30,806 bases of DNA from Promethearchaeota archaeon (GCA_016839635.1 JAEOTV010000083.1:1-30806), one strand, 5' to 3'; positions 1 through 8,632 are shown, numbered from the stretch's first letter. Notes: a model not told the origin generated them from the sequence alone. Made by a program: numbers and translations.

Positions 1-1
1 A

Positions 2-733
2 ACCATACTATATATTATTTTATTTGCTAGTTTAATTGTATTATCTCTAGGTTTGCTTATTTATGTTTATTTTTTTGACCAAACTTTTCTCTATAGAATT
101 GTTGTTGAATGGTTTGTAAATCCTGTTCATTTCCTAGGGTTTTTTGGAATAATATTATTTATTATAATAATGGGAATGCAAGGGCTCATTGTACCTCTGC
201 CCTCGGAAATTGTTTTATTAGCAACTGGAATGATATGGGGTCTTGTTTTAGGGGGCTTTATGGGAGTTATTGGCTCAATGGCAGCAGCACTATTATGTTA
301 TTTTATTAGTAAACGAGGAGGACGACCTTTAGCTGAAAAATTTGTAGGGGAAAAAGCAATCAATTTAGCGGATGACTTCATCCATAAATACGGAATATGG
401 GCGATACTAATTGCTCGCTTTCTGCCATTCATAGCTTTTGATCCTATAAGTTATGCTTCAGGGTTAGTTGATATGGATGTAAAAAAATATACGTTAGGTA
501 CATTGATAGGATCATTTCCAAGAGCATTTTTCTTTTCTTGGTTAGGCGCTTCTTTAGGTATTGATCCTCCAATTGTTTTTGCTACTTTGCCAATTGATGT
601 AATTAATGCTCAATCTGAATTCTTTAATAATATTTTATTGATAATTTTAGCAGTATTAGTCGTTATGTTTTTGGCATATTATCTATTAGCTAAACGTCAT
701 GAAAAAAAGAGATCTGGGATTAAACCTGAATAA
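2..733 (+). CDS. VTT/DedA-family membrane protein (TVP38/TMEM64-like), 5' end cut by window
   Basis: Integral membrane protein of the VTT (DedA/TVP38/TMEM64) superfamily, whose members act in lipid scrambling or membrane homeostasis. The signature region PLPSEIVLLATG lies in the first third. A second block, RFLPFIAFDPISYASG, matches the TVP38/YdjX variant (R..P...FD...Y..G) better than classical DedA, which carries a second arginine there. The frame stays open to base 2 and the upstream codons encode more hydrophobic residues, so the TTG at 53 is probably internal and the true start lies outside the window. The tail is basic (AKRHEKKRSGIKPE), suggesting a cytoplasmic C-terminus. The family is well supported; scramblase or transport activity is inferred from family knowledge. 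Confidence 0.85.
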   Translation, partial: TILYIILFASLIVLSLGLLIYVYFFDQTFLYRIVVEWFVNPVHFLGFFGIILFIIIMGMQGLIVPLPSEIVLLATGMIWGLVLGGFMGVIGSMAAALLCYFISKRGGRPLAEKFVGEKAINLADDFIHKYGIWAILIARFLPFIAFDPISYASGLVDMDVKKYTLGTLIGSFPRAFFFSWLGASLGIDPPIVFATLPIDVINAQSEFFNNILLIILAVLVVMFLAYYLLAKRHEKKRSGIKPE

Positions 734-809
734 GCAATTATAAACTCTTTTTTATTTCTAAAGAAGTATTATTGTGATATTATTCTTTTTTTTTACAGAT
801 CCTAATATA

Positions 810-992
810 ATGTACTTTATGAATGAAAAAGAAAATGACTTAAGTAAAATCAACTTCAAGGAAGATAATGAATTAGATTTACCAGAATTTTATAATACTC
901 TTAGTAGTGCGATAGATAATCATAATATGCAATCTGTTTACGAACTTTCCAAAATTTTCACTAGATATCACTTTAAAAAGTCGGATAGTTAA
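810..992 (+). CDS. Small hypothetical acidic protein
   Basis: Unrecognised 60-residue reading frame. An upstream GTG at 774 would add twelve residues (MILFFFFTDPNI) that look like translated T-rich spacer, so ATG 810 or ATG 819 is preferred. The product is charged and probably helical (DLPEFYNTLSSAIDNHN), with no cysteine motif or membrane segment. It sits 76 nt behind the VTT gene on the same strand and has no clear ribosome binding site. It may be a real small gene or a chance frame. Confidence 0.4.
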   Translation: MYFMNEKENDLSKINFKEDNELDLPEFYNTLSSAIDNHNMQSVYELSKIFTRYHFKKSDS

Positions 993-1044
993 GGTATTTT
1001 TCAATTCATCCTGAAGTAGTTACATTTTCTATTCTATAAGGAGA

Positions 1045-1068
1045 GGTGGAAGGGTGAATAATCCACCC
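1045..1068 (+). promoter_or_regulatory. Hairpin with two competing pairings
   Basis: GGTGGA (1045-1050) pairs with TCCACC (1062-1067). Alternatively GGGTG (1052-1056) pairs with CACCC (1064-1068). The two stems share their 3' arm, so they exclude each other. The segment is GC-rich for this genome. It could end the upstream transcript or be a small regulatory switch ahead of the gene at 1248; no known riboswitch is recognised. Confidence 0.3.
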
Positions 1069-1235
1069 ATAAATTAAATTCTATACTTTATTATTTCAAA
1101 TTATTTTTTTTGTACACAAAAGTATTTTGTTCGTCCTATTGTTATAAAAATTTTTCGATTCGAGTAATTTTAAATATACAAAAACTATGTTTAATTTGAT
1201 AATATCAAATTTGAGGTATTTGGTATAAAAATATT

Positions 1236-1241
1236 AGGAGG
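1236..1241 (+). promoter_or_regulatory. Strong Shine-Dalgarno site for the gene at 1248
   Basis: AGGAGG lies six bases before ATG 1248. Such a perfect site is unusual in this window, where most genes have none, and it supports both the start and the reality of the small gene behind it. Confidence 0.75.
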
Positions 1242-1247
1242 ATAATC

Positions 1248-1496
1248 ATGACTGTTAGTGGAGAATATGAAAAAGTTATTGAAGAAAGCCTACGAGACGA
1301 CCTTAGTTGGCTCGAAAGGGAATTCGAATTATTATTTCGATATAAAAAAATAAAAACTAAAGATGATATTACAATGGGGAATCAGATTTTAGACCAGTTT
1401 GTTGATAACATCAAAAACAATGACAGTGAAGAAGTCCTCAATTTATTAGCAATAACCTTAAACAAGATTGAACAAAGTTACCCTGAATTTTTTTAG
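1248..1496 (+). CDS. Small hypothetical helical protein
   Basis: Unrecognised 82-residue protein. It is rich in Glu, Lys, Leu and Ile and should be mostly helical (SLRDDLSWLEREFELLFRYK near the N-terminus, EEVLNLLAITLNKIEQSYPEFF at the end). There is no membrane segment, cysteine pair or nucleotide-binding motif. The perfect Shine-Dalgarno site six bases upstream makes it a convincing gene despite its size. It is monocistronic by position, with spacers of more than 230 nt on both sides. Function unknown. Confidence 0.65.
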   Translation: MTVSGEYEKVIEESLRDDLSWLEREFELLFRYKKIKTKDDITMGNQILDQFVDNIKNNDSEEVLNLLAITLNKIEQSYPEFF

Positions 1497-1738
1497 CGAT
1501 TCTAAAATTTTCAGGATTCTCCATTTCTTTAATTATCAATATATCAATTAATTCAACTTTTTCTTCAATAAATCTGTTTTGAACTTTTTATAATCATGAA
1601 ATATCATTAATTATCCCCTTTCTTAAAATCGTAAATTATTATAAGAACAAAACCCATTAATAAAAAAGAGAAATATAATTAACAAACAAATGTAACTAAC
1701 AATTAATATAAATTATATTTATAGAGATCCATAAAAAA

Positions 1739-2824
1739 ATGGAACGTATTATTTTAAGTCATTGGAATACTCAAACAGGACCTGAACCTATTATACAATA
1801 TCCCCCGGAAAAGAATTTTCCACCAAAAGAGCTTTTTTTAAAAATCTGGGCTAAACATGAATTAAATAAAGAAAATTCTGTAATTGAATTTATTCCTGAG
1901 GATGAGGAGAACAAATATGTCTCAATTATCCAAAAATTTGAGGGAGAAATTTATTTTCTTATTTTAGTTTATAAACAAAAAGAAAATCTTGAAGAAATAA
2001 TTAGAGAATCTCCTGAAATCTTAGCTCTTATAAGTAAAAATTTAGTAGAATTAATTAATACAAATAAAATTACTCGAACAATCTCCGAAGCATTTAATAC
2101 AATAAGAAATTATTCTAAATTGGGCGAAGAGGAAAATTTAATAAACTTTTTTCAAGATAGAATAAAGTATACAATATTAGAAATTCTTAGAAAAGGTGTC
2201 ATATCTAAACTTGAACTCATCAACATTCTAAGGCATGATTATGGTTTCTCGACAGTTAATATCGATCTAATATTAATTTCTTTTTTTCATGAAAATTTAA
2301 TAATAAAAAATAATGTACCAGGAAGTAAAGAATGTTATTTCTTAGTAAAAGATCTTTCTTGTACTCGAATTCCTCCAAAAAATATACCATCAGAACAATT
2401 AGAAGTAAAAGATTTAAATAAATTTAAAAATTCATTAAAAAAATATTACTTTGATTATTATAATCTGTCAGATTTCGAAAATAAGACTATAATTCAGACA
2501 GTTCTATTTGATAAAGATGTATTTTCTCTCATAAAGATACTAAGAGAAAAAAGATTGACAGTAAATGAATGCTTAAATATTTTAAACAATAAAGAAGAAC
2601 TTTTTAATGAGCTTCTAGACAAGAAATTTATTTATGAAACCAAAGGGTTTGTATATCTTTTTTCCGATGTACGATTTATTAAATTTAGGCCATATTATCT
2701 TATGGAAAAACTAAGCGATAGATACCAGAATAAAGAAATATCTTTAAATGAATATATGGCGCATCTAAAGCTCTTAACCAAACAGATGAAAGAACCCATC
2801 TCTTTAGATTATGAAATTGTATAA
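1739..2824 (+). CDS. Longin/roadblock-like N-terminal domain with winged-helix region
   Basis: A 361-residue cytosolic protein. The first ~110 residues have the pattern I-L-S-x-W-x-x-x-x-G-P-x-x-I-x-x-Y-P-P followed by alternating strands and an amphipathic helix (SPEILALISKNLVELIN). This resembles longin/roadblock-like modules common in Asgard archaea, where that fold often accompanies small GTPases. Residues ~130-205 (IKYTILEILRKGVISKLELINIL...) look like a winged helix. The rest is charged and helical, without a recognised domain. A GTPase-regulator or scaffold role is inference from the fold guess. The MglA-like GTPase gene at 3762-4454 is close by but on the other strand. Confidence 0.65.
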   Translation: MERIILSHWNTQTGPEPIIQYPPEKNFPPKELFLKIWAKHELNKENSVIEFIPEDEENKYVSIIQKFEGEIYFLILVYKQKENLEEIIRESPEILALISKNLVELINTNKITRTISEAFNTIRNYSKLGEEENLINFFQDRIKYTILEILRKGVISKLELINILRHDYGFSTVNIDLILISFFHENLIIKNNVPGSKECYFLVKDLSCTRIPPKNIPSEQLEVKDLNKFKNSLKKYYFDYYNLSDFENKTIIQTVLFDKDVFSLIKILREKRLTVNECLNILNNKEELFNELLDKKFIYETKGFVYLFSDVRFIKFRPYYLMEKLSDRYQNKEISLNEYMAHLKLLTKQMKEPISLDYEIV

Positions 2825-2945
2825 TAGATATTTATTTTTTGAATCTTATCTTCAATTTGACATTATGAATATAAAAGTATATATATGTAAGAATCTAAAT
2901 TTATACAATTTACTTAAATTATATATTAATCAATAGTGAGAACTT

Positions 2946-3704
2946 ATGGCACTTGAATTAGTAGATTATCTGCAAGGTTCTTTTTCCCTTATCTTTGTAA
3001 TAATTTCTTTAATCATTGGAATAACAATATTAACAAAATATTTTGAACATAAAAGCCGACTATTAATATTAGTGGGAATATCCTGGATCGGTGTGGCAAA
3101 TCCATGGATGCCAGATTCAATTTCTTTCCTAATGATTCTTATTACTCAGACTCCATTGGACACTGGTTTGTACTTTATTATAGGAAATTGTTTTCTTCCC
3201 ATTGTTTTATTAACTTGGCTAATAGCATATACGGATATGATCAGAAAGAAAGCACAGAAGAAAGTGGTCACTATTACTGTTATTCTCTCAATTATATTTG
3301 AAATTATCTTCTTTTTTCTGTTTTTTACAGATATTGATTTAATTGGTACAATTGATCCTATAAGTAGACCATTTACAGCAGATTTTGGAATTTTCATAAC
3401 AATTTATTTAATGCTTGTAATTTTAGTTATGTTAGTCACTGGTGTGATTTTTGCTCAAAAATCAGTAAAATCAGACGATCGTGAAATTAGACTAAAAGGC
3501 AAATTACTTCGCGCGGCGTTTATCACTTTCTCGGTTGCTGCAGTGTGTGATTCTTTACTTGGCACTATTTTTGAAGATCCTACCGATCCACTCTTATCTA
3601 TTATGGTTGTTGTAGTCAGAATATTATTAATATTCAGTGCTTTGGAATTTTATGGTGGTTTCCTTTTACCACGATGGATGAAAGAGATTTTCATAAAAAC
3701 ATAA
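2946..3704 (+). CDS. Seven-helix membrane protein of unknown function
   Basis: A 252-residue protein with about seven hydrophobic segments: roughly residues 12-31, 37-53, 73-95, 105-128, 147-170, 186-207 and 213-232. Short charged loops separate them (KYFEHKSR, DMIRKKAQKK, KSVKSDDREIRLKGK). The order resembles 7-TM sensory modules that in other archaea and bacteria precede kinase domains, but here no catalytic domain follows. No transporter motif, conserved histidine pair or heme ligand set is recognised. A T-rich tract follows the stop. Function unknown; a receptor-like role is only a suggestion from topology. Confidence 0.6.
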   Translation: MALELVDYLQGSFSLIFVIISLIIGITILTKYFEHKSRLLILVGISWIGVANPWMPDSISFLMILITQTPLDTGLYFIIGNCFLPIVLLTWLIAYTDMIRKKAQKKVVTITVILSIIFEIIFFFLFFTDIDLIGTIDPISRPFTADFGIFITIYLMLVILVMLVTGVIFAQKSVKSDDREIRLKGKLLRAAFITFSVAAVCDSLLGTIFEDPTDPLLSIMVVVVRILLIFSALEFYGGFLLPRWMKEIFIKT

Positions 3705-3713
3705 TAAAAAATA

Positions 3714-3738
3714 CTTTCTTTTTTTATCTTTATTTTTA
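3714..3738 (+). terminator. T-rich termination tract
   Basis: Several runs of T begin about ten bases after the stop of the 7-helix membrane protein. Archaeal RNA polymerase terminates at such oligo-T tracts without needing a strong hairpin. The tract lies between convergent genes. Confidence 0.45.
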
Positions 3739-3761
3739 CTTAAAATTGAATTAATATAAAA

Positions 3762-4454
3762 TTAGGTAGTTAAAATTGACGTATCAGTAAATCTTTTATC
3801 TTTAGGAGCTTTTCCGTCTCCATATATATGATATAATCCTGTTCTCCGTGCTATCTCATGAAAACTCCGATAAATATCCTTCTCTTGTTCATATAATGCA
3901 CAAGTTTTATAAATTAAAGGGCTCCAAATATAAAGCTCATGATCAGGTTCATACCAAAGCTTTTCTCTTTTTAATATGTGAATAAAATCATCCTCGTCAA
4001 TAATATCTTTTAGATCTTGCTTATTTAGCATAACAATAAACGGAATTTCTTTAATGAGCCTCTCTTGTGTGAAATTTTTTAGTTCGAGTAGAAATTCAAT
4101 ATTATCTTCAAAATATTTTATTTGCGAATCTACGACAAATATTACCGCATCTGTCTCCGCATCAAGTTTATCAAAAACTTTACGTCTTAATGTAGTAAAG
4201 CCTTTTTGACCTGCAACTGTGTAAACCCTATAATAGACCTTCTTTTTTTTTGTTGATTGAAAAATTCCTCTATCAAAATAAAGGGTAGCTCCACTTTCTC
4301 TATCAATTTTTTGTAAATCACTTACAGGGACAATATCTGTTTTACCATCCTTTGTTAATTTGTAAAGAGTCTCAAGTATGGTTGTTTTCCCAGAACCCGC
4401 CATACCATAATATAATATCTTGAAATAAGTACTACCATCTTTGTATTGTACCAT
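3762..4454 (-). CDS. MglA-like small GTPase
   Basis: Ras-superfamily GTPase of the MglA type, 230 residues. The P-loop is GMAGSGKTT (residues 17-25). The G3 region reads TVAGQ (79-83), which matches the TV[PA]GQ form of MglA rather than the DxxG of Ras or Rab. The following segment VIFVVDSQ is also typical of MglA, and G4 is NKQD (144-147). In bacteria MglA sets polarity and motility with the roadblock protein MglB; Asgard genomes carry many related GTPases of unknown role. The C-terminus extends ~30 residues beyond the G domain and has no prenylation cysteine. It is transcribed divergently from hdrC across a shared A/T promoter region. The family is clear; the cellular role is not. Confidence 0.85.
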   Translation of the reverse strand: MVQYKDGSTYFKILYYGMAGSGKTTILETLYKLTKDGKTDIVPVSDLQKIDRESGATLYFDRGIFQSTKKKKVYYRVYTVAGQKGFTTLRRKVFDKLDAETDAVIFVVDSQIKYFEDNIEFLLELKNFTQERLIKEIPFIVMLNKQDLKDIIDEDDFIHILKREKLWYEPDHELYIWSPLIYKTCALYEQEKDIYRSFHEIARRTGLYHIYGDGKAPKDKRFTDTSILTT

Positions 4455-4516
4455 TAGAAGATCTCTCTTTTTATAGAATTTGTCTTTATCTCTTTCATTT
4501 GGTAAATTCGATTAAG

Positions 4517-4530
4517 AATATATATAATAC
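4517..4530. promoter_or_regulatory. TATA-like element in the MglA-like/hdrC divergent region
   Basis: AATATATATAATAC is nearly symmetrical and could serve as the TATA box in either direction. It lies about 63 bases before the MglA-like start on the minus strand and about 130 bases before hdrC on the plus strand. Assignment is by position and composition only. Confidence 0.4.
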
Positions 4531-4544
4531 AAATTTTCAAAATT

Positions 4545-4592
4545 AAATATTTTGCATTTTAAAATTATATTGATAAATGCAATATTTTTTTT
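4545..4592 (+). promoter_or_regulatory. Inverted repeat followed by a U-tract in the hdrC leader
   Basis: TTGCATTT (4552-4559) pairs with AAATGCAA (4575-4582). The stem continues, after a two-base bulge, as AAATA (4545-4549) with TATTT (4583-4587). A run of T follows directly. If hdrC starts from the TATA-like box at ~4520, the transcript would begin near this hairpin, which therefore resembles a leader attenuator. It could equally be a protein-binding palindrome. Confidence 0.45.
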
Positions 4593-4659
4593 ACAATGAA
4601 CAATGATTCTCTAATAGATTTAGAAGTAAACTAATAATTCGTGAATTATAAACGAAACC

Positions 4660-5187
4660 ATGGATGGATACACTGATTCAGACTGGAATTGGGATTTTTA
4701 TGAAGAACTTGTAGATGATGTAGATGAAAATAGGAATATAATACAATGCATTTCTTGTGGTAAGTGTGTGGGTGATTGTCCCGCAACAAAAGTATCAAAC
4801 TTTAATATAAGAAAAATAATAAGAAGGGTTCTTCGAGGAGATAAGAGCGTTTTAAAAGATTCAGATATTTGGTATTGTTATTTATGTGAACGGTGTAAAA
4901 GGGTATGTCCAAAAGATAACATTAACATCCCATTATTAATCATTAATTTGAGAAATGAAAGCTTTAAAAAAGGATATGGTCCTCAGTATAATGATTTGCG
5001 AAAATATGTAGAGATGTCTGAAAGATTTTTAACCAATGGGACAGTGTTGGAAGATCCCTTAGATGGAGGATTACCACCAGAAAGTATGGAAGAATTAAAT
5101 GAAATTTGTAATTTTGCCAGAATAAAATATGTATTCAACGCAAGCAAAAATAAAAATAAAGAAAAAAAGAAAAGTAAATCGAAATAA
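4660..5187 (+). CDS. hdrC: Heterodisulfide reductase subunit C (HdrC-like iron-sulfur protein)
   Basis: Small electron-transfer subunit of a soluble Hdr complex, 175 residues, passing electrons from HdrA to HdrB. Two [4Fe-4S] motifs are complete: Cys30, 33, 36, 40 followed by Pro, and Cys73, 76, 79, 83 followed by Pro. The N-terminus is acidic (MDGYTDSDWNWDFYEELVDDVDE) and the C-terminus ends in a Lys-rich tail. hdrB starts 12 nt after the stop, so the two are co-transcribed. Subunit A is not adjacent; an HdrA-MvhD fusion lies about 12 kb downstream. Confidence 0.9.
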   Translation: MDGYTDSDWNWDFYEELVDDVDENRNIIQCISCGKCVGDCPATKVSNFNIRKIIRRVLRGDKSVLKDSDIWYCYLCERCKRVCPKDNINIPLLIINLRNESFKKGYGPQYNDLRKYVEMSERFLTNGTVLEDPLDGGLPPESMEELNEICNFARIKYVFNASKNKNKEKKKSKSK

Positions 5188-5199
5188 AACTCCAGACTG

Positions 5200-6213
5200 A
5201 TGGAAGCAATTAATTTGGCATTAAATTTAGATGAAATAGAAAAAGCTTATCCAGAAAATCCTTTAGAATACTTTAAAGATAAAAAATTATGTCTTTTCAA
5301 AGCTTGTCTCGAAGCATATTACCCCGGAGTTAGATGGGGTATTCAAGATCTTTTAGAAGAGCTTGGATTAAATGCTTCACTATGTGCAAATCAGTCGTGT
5401 TGTTCTGGTACTTTTTTTCAAAGAAATTTAATAACAAGAGCACAATTTGCCGCTATTAATGAGAGGAATTTAAGCGAAATGAATCAATTGGCGGATATTG
5501 TGCTATTTAGTTGTAATGGTTGTTATAATAGTCTTTTAAGAGGTCGAGAATTTCTAAAAAATCCTGAAGTAAAGAAAAAAACAATTGATATCCTAAAAAG
5601 ATTAAAGGAGAAAGGAATAGGTAAAAATTATCCAAATAAATATGAAATTGTAGAAAATTTGAATCTTAAATTGGTGCATGATTTAGATTTTTTGTATTTG
5701 ATAAGAAATAACGTTATTAATTCTTTAAAATTCGATTTAAAAGGACTTAAGGTTGCGATTCATTATGGATGTCATTATTTAAACTTATCAAGAGATAAGA
5801 GAAATGTAGAGACATATTTGAAAGATAAAACTAAATTAGATGAACTTATTAGTCTTTTTGGTGGTCATCCTATTGATTACCAAGAAAAAGAAAGCTGTTG
5901 CGGCTGGGGAGCCTCTCAGATTCTTATAAATCCTCGATCTGCTCTAGAAATAACATTTAGAAAGCTGAAAAGTGCTGAAAATGTTGGAGCTGATTTTTTA
6001 GTTACTCCTTGTCCAACCTGTTTATACACTTTAAGCAAACCTGAATATAGAGAGAAAATGAATAAATGGTTTGGAGAAACGTTGGACATTCCTACTATTC
6101 ATTTGAATGAATTAATAGCCATCCTTCGAGGGTGCGAAGAAGAACGTTGTATCACCCTTAGGAGAAAAACTCCTCGTTTGGATGAAATTTTTGAAATTAT
6201 AACCAAAGAGTAA
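5200..6213 (+). CDS. hdrB: Heterodisulfide reductase subunit B (HdrB-like, two CCG domains)
   Basis: Catalytic disulfide-reducing subunit of the Hdr family, 337 residues. Two cysteine-rich CCG domains are intact. The first has Cys36, Cys67-Cys68 and Cys105-x2-Cys108. The second has Cys191, Cys233-Cys234-Gly and Cys271-x2-Cys274. In methanogen HdrB these motifs hold two noncubane [4Fe-4S] clusters that cleave CoM-S-S-CoB. This window shows no methanogenesis genes, so the real substrate disulfide is unknown. It follows hdrC by 12 nt, forming a standard CB pair. It is slightly longer than the ~300 residues usual for HdrB, owing to extra N-terminal residues and a Lys-rich stretch (~125-150). Confidence 0.9.
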   Translation: MEAINLALNLDEIEKAYPENPLEYFKDKKLCLFKACLEAYYPGVRWGIQDLLEELGLNASLCANQSCCSGTFFQRNLITRAQFAAINERNLSEMNQLADIVLFSCNGCYNSLLRGREFLKNPEVKKKTIDILKRLKEKGIGKNYPNKYEIVENLNLKLVHDLDFLYLIRNNVINSLKFDLKGLKVAIHYGCHYLNLSRDKRNVETYLKDKTKLDELISLFGGHPIDYQEKESCCGWGASQILINPRSALEITFRKLKSAENVGADFLVTPCPTCLYTLSKPEYREKMNKWFGETLDIPTIHLNELIAILRGCEEERCITLRRKTPRLDEIFEIITKE

Positions 6214-6332
6214 CTTGAAAGAAAAAAAGTTTCTAAAGCTCTATAATAACTGTTATTTAAACTTTTACTGATCTAATCTTTTAAATATAAATTTCATTTT
6301 AATTAGAATAGTCTAGAAAGTTCGAATTTTTT

Positions 6333-7490
6333 ATGAAAGAAGAACTAGAAACCCATTTTGCTCCAGCAAAACGGAAGGGTCTTGAGGAAATTAGAGAAGA
6401 AGCAAAAGTAATCTTTCAAACTCATTTTGAAGAAATTCTTAATTTAATTCCAAATATTGCAATTATAGTTAATGAGGAGCGCCAAGCGGTTTTTTTAAAC
6501 CAAACTTTTATTCAATTGTTTGGTATTAAAAATATTGAAGATGCAATGGGTTCCAGACCAGGAGAAATAATAAGGTGCATTCATTCTCAAGATTTCATTC
6601 ATGGATGTGGTACCGGTCAAGATTGTCGTTATTGTGGTGCTGTACATGCTGTACTTCAGAGTTTGGAAACTAACAAAAAAGTATCATCTGAGGCCAGAAT
6701 TACATCCAATATTGATGGAAATATAATCTCATTTGATTTAAATGTTATAGCACAACCAATTAGTTTAAAGGGAAAAAAATTCGTGATGGTTTTCCTTTCA
6801 GATAATAGCAATCAAAAACGCCAAGAATTATTGGAATTGACTTTTTTACATGACATATTAAATATATTAACTGTCATTATCGGCTTTATAGAAATTTTTC
6901 CACTTGAAGGTTTAAATACAGAACAAAAACAGTACTTTAGTCATATTAAGAATTCTATGAAAGTAATTGTTGAAGAGTTCTCTACTCAAAGGGATCTTAT
7001 AGCTGCTGAAAAAAATGAACTTATCATCGATCTCAAAAACCAAAATTCTTTAGAGATTATAAAGACAACTGTAGAACTTATACAATATCAGAGTGTAGCT
7101 AATGGAAAAGAGATTCAGGTTGATTCTAATTCTCCTTCAGTTATAATCCAAACCGATGCTAGATTATTATCTCGGATCTTACTTAACCTTCTCAAAAATG
7201 CTTTAGAAGCAAGCAATTCTGGTGAATCAGTGAAAATTGGGTGTAATTTCTCAGATGAAACTATAATTTTTTGGGTAAAGAATTCAGTTGCCATGACAGA
7301 AAGCGTAAAGAGTCAGGTTTTTCAAAGATCCTTTTCAACAAAAGGACCTGGGAGAGGAATTGGTACGTATAGTGTGAAATTATTGACAGAAAGATATCTA
7401 GGTGGAAAAGTAGACTTCCAATCCTCAAAAAAAGAGGGCACTGTTTTTTATGTATACCTTCCAATATTAAAAGAAGTTAGGAATGATTAA
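6333..7490 (+). CDS. PAS-domain sensor histidine kinase with a cysteine cluster
   Basis: Soluble sensor kinase, 385 residues, without membrane segments. A PAS domain spans roughly residues 35-160. It contains Cys82 and a cluster Cys92, Cys98, Cys101 within GCGTGQDCRYCGAVHAV, a pattern known in a family of bacterial and archaeal PAS kinases and likely to bind a metal or sense redox state. The phosphoacceptor region FLHDILNIL has His173. The ATP-binding domain shows the N box NLLKNALEAS (key Asn289) and a G box GPGRGIGTYSVK near residue 340. It lies 119 nt after hdrB on the same strand. No response regulator occurs in the window, so the partner is unknown. Kinase assignment is firm; sensing the redox state of the Hdr system is inference. 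Confidence 0.85.
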   Translation: MKEELETHFAPAKRKGLEEIREEAKVIFQTHFEEILNLIPNIAIIVNEERQAVFLNQTFIQLFGIKNIEDAMGSRPGEIIRCIHSQDFIHGCGTGQDCRYCGAVHAVLQSLETNKKVSSEARITSNIDGNIISFDLNVIAQPISLKGKKFVMVFLSDNSNQKRQELLELTFLHDILNILTVIIGFIEIFPLEGLNTEQKQYFSHIKNSMKVIVEEFSTQRDLIAAEKNELIIDLKNQNSLEIIKTTVELIQYQSVANGKEIQVDSNSPSVIIQTDARLLSRILLNLLKNALEASNSGESVKIGCNFSDETIIFWVKNSVAMTESVKSQVFQRSFSTKGPGRGIGTYSVKLLTERYLGGKVDFQSSKKEGTVFYVYLPILKEVRND

Positions 7491-7510
7491 TTAACTATTT
7501 TGAAAACAAC

Positions 7511-8632
7511 CTAATTTTGTTTCATTGGTTTCAATTCTAATTCAATTGGGAGAGTTTCAGCTGGGGGATTTAGAAAAAATTTCCCTTTTTGTATCCACTT
7601 TTTAAGAATTTCAGCAATTTTTCTTGATTTAGAAAGAGAAGATAGAGATGTAGATATTACTTTTTTACCTTTTAACTCGATATATCCCCGCTTCAATTCT
7701 TTATACGATACTTGCTTAAGTATTGGTCTTTCTCTTCTTGGTACTCCATAATCGATAACATCAGTCCAAATATTTTCATCATTGATTGCTGTTTTTTTAG
7801 CTAATCCTTCATTCAAAATTGGAATTGGGATTCCAACACCTACTAACATTGAAGTCCCATACTTTTCATAAGAGACACCTCGTAAAAAATCAGAATTCAT
7901 CTGTTTTAAATCTCCTTTGACAAATATTGACCCCATCCTATTTACGGGGCTGTGTTGAGTACCTTCTCCAATAACATATCCAACTCCCCCACCTAGAAAG
8001 ATTCTAGTCCCTATTCCTATTGTTTCATAATCAGGATCATTACTTAAAGGATTTAAACATCCAACTCCAGCAAAATGAGCATTTCCGAAATGAGGTAGCA
8101 ACTTCCCCATATATGTATACAATATTTTATCAGAACTATTCACAGCGCACACATATCTCTGATAAGCATTTCTGGGATTACACAAAATTGCTTGGTTTAT
8201 ATCATCGATTGTGATTTCGGTGTCAACTTCAGACAATGGATAGCAATCTGTTACATAAGAAGAACCTCTTAATCTTATTGGCTTCCGAGAGATAAGATCT
8301 TCAATTACATGGCCCCCACCATATCTAAATGGGAGTATATCAGACATTTTTGAACATCCTATATAGCAATCTACAGCTGCATTTCCATGATATGCTTTAA
8401 CCTCGTTAAGCCATACCTCTTCAAATTTTATTGGAGGATCGGAATGACCAAAATTCAAGAATGCCCCACTTGAACACATAGGTCCAAAAGTTCCTGTAGT
8501 TACTACATCAATCTCTTCTGCAGCTACCTTAATTCCCTCCTCCTCGACGATTTTTATCATTTCTTCTGCTGTAACTACCCTAACATTCCCATTCTTTATT
8601 TTTTCATTGATCTCATTATAGGTCTTTGGCAA
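7511..8632 (-). CDS. Homocysteine biosynthesis protein (HcyBio/DUF39 family)
   Basis: Cytosolic enzyme of the DUF39 (HcyBio) family, 373 residues, which in methanogens is implicated in making homocysteine from aspartate semialdehyde and a sulfide source. Recognisable blocks are the N-terminal VRVVTAEEM, TTGTFGPMCSSGAFLNFGHSDPP with its conserved cysteine and small residues, AYHGNAAVDCYIGCS, and GGGVGYVIGEGTQHSP. The length fits the stand-alone family core. The usual partner, a NIL/ferredoxin-domain protein, is not adjacent. The gene converges on the PAS kinase with 20 nt between stops. It is divergent from the EamA transporter across a region with palindromes. Confidence 0.85.
   Translation of the reverse strand: MPKTYNEINEKIKNGNVRVVTAEEMIKIVEEEGIKVAAEEIDVVTTGTFGPMCSSGAFLNFGHSDPPIKFEEVWLNEVKAYHGNAAVDCYIGCSKMSDILPFRYGGGHVIEDLISRKPIRLRGSSYVTDCYPLSEVDTEITIDDINQAILCNPRNAYQRYVCAVNSSDKILYTYMGKLLPHFGNAHFAGVGCLNPLSNDPDYETIGIGTRIFLGGGVGYVIGEGTQHSPVNRMGSIFVKGDLKQMNSDFLRGVSYEKYGTSMLVGVGIPIPILNEGLAKKTAINDENIWTDVIDYGVPRRERPILKQVSYKELKRGYIELKGKKVISTSLSSLSKSRKIAEILKKWIQKGKFFLNPPAETLPIELELKPMKQN

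Noticed and set aside
774..809. GTG start extending the small protein at 810
   Set aside because: The added residues (MILFFFFTDPNI) look like translated T-rich spacer.
774..1496. The two small proteins at 810 and 1248 being paralogues
   Set aside because: Both are short, acidic and helical, but no aligned block longer than a few residues could be found.
1448..1605. Minus-strand coding-like stretch (FIEEKVELIDILIIKEMENPENF)
   Set aside because: It has a stop directly upstream, no start codon before residue ~20, and its second half is antisense to the well-supported gene at 1248.
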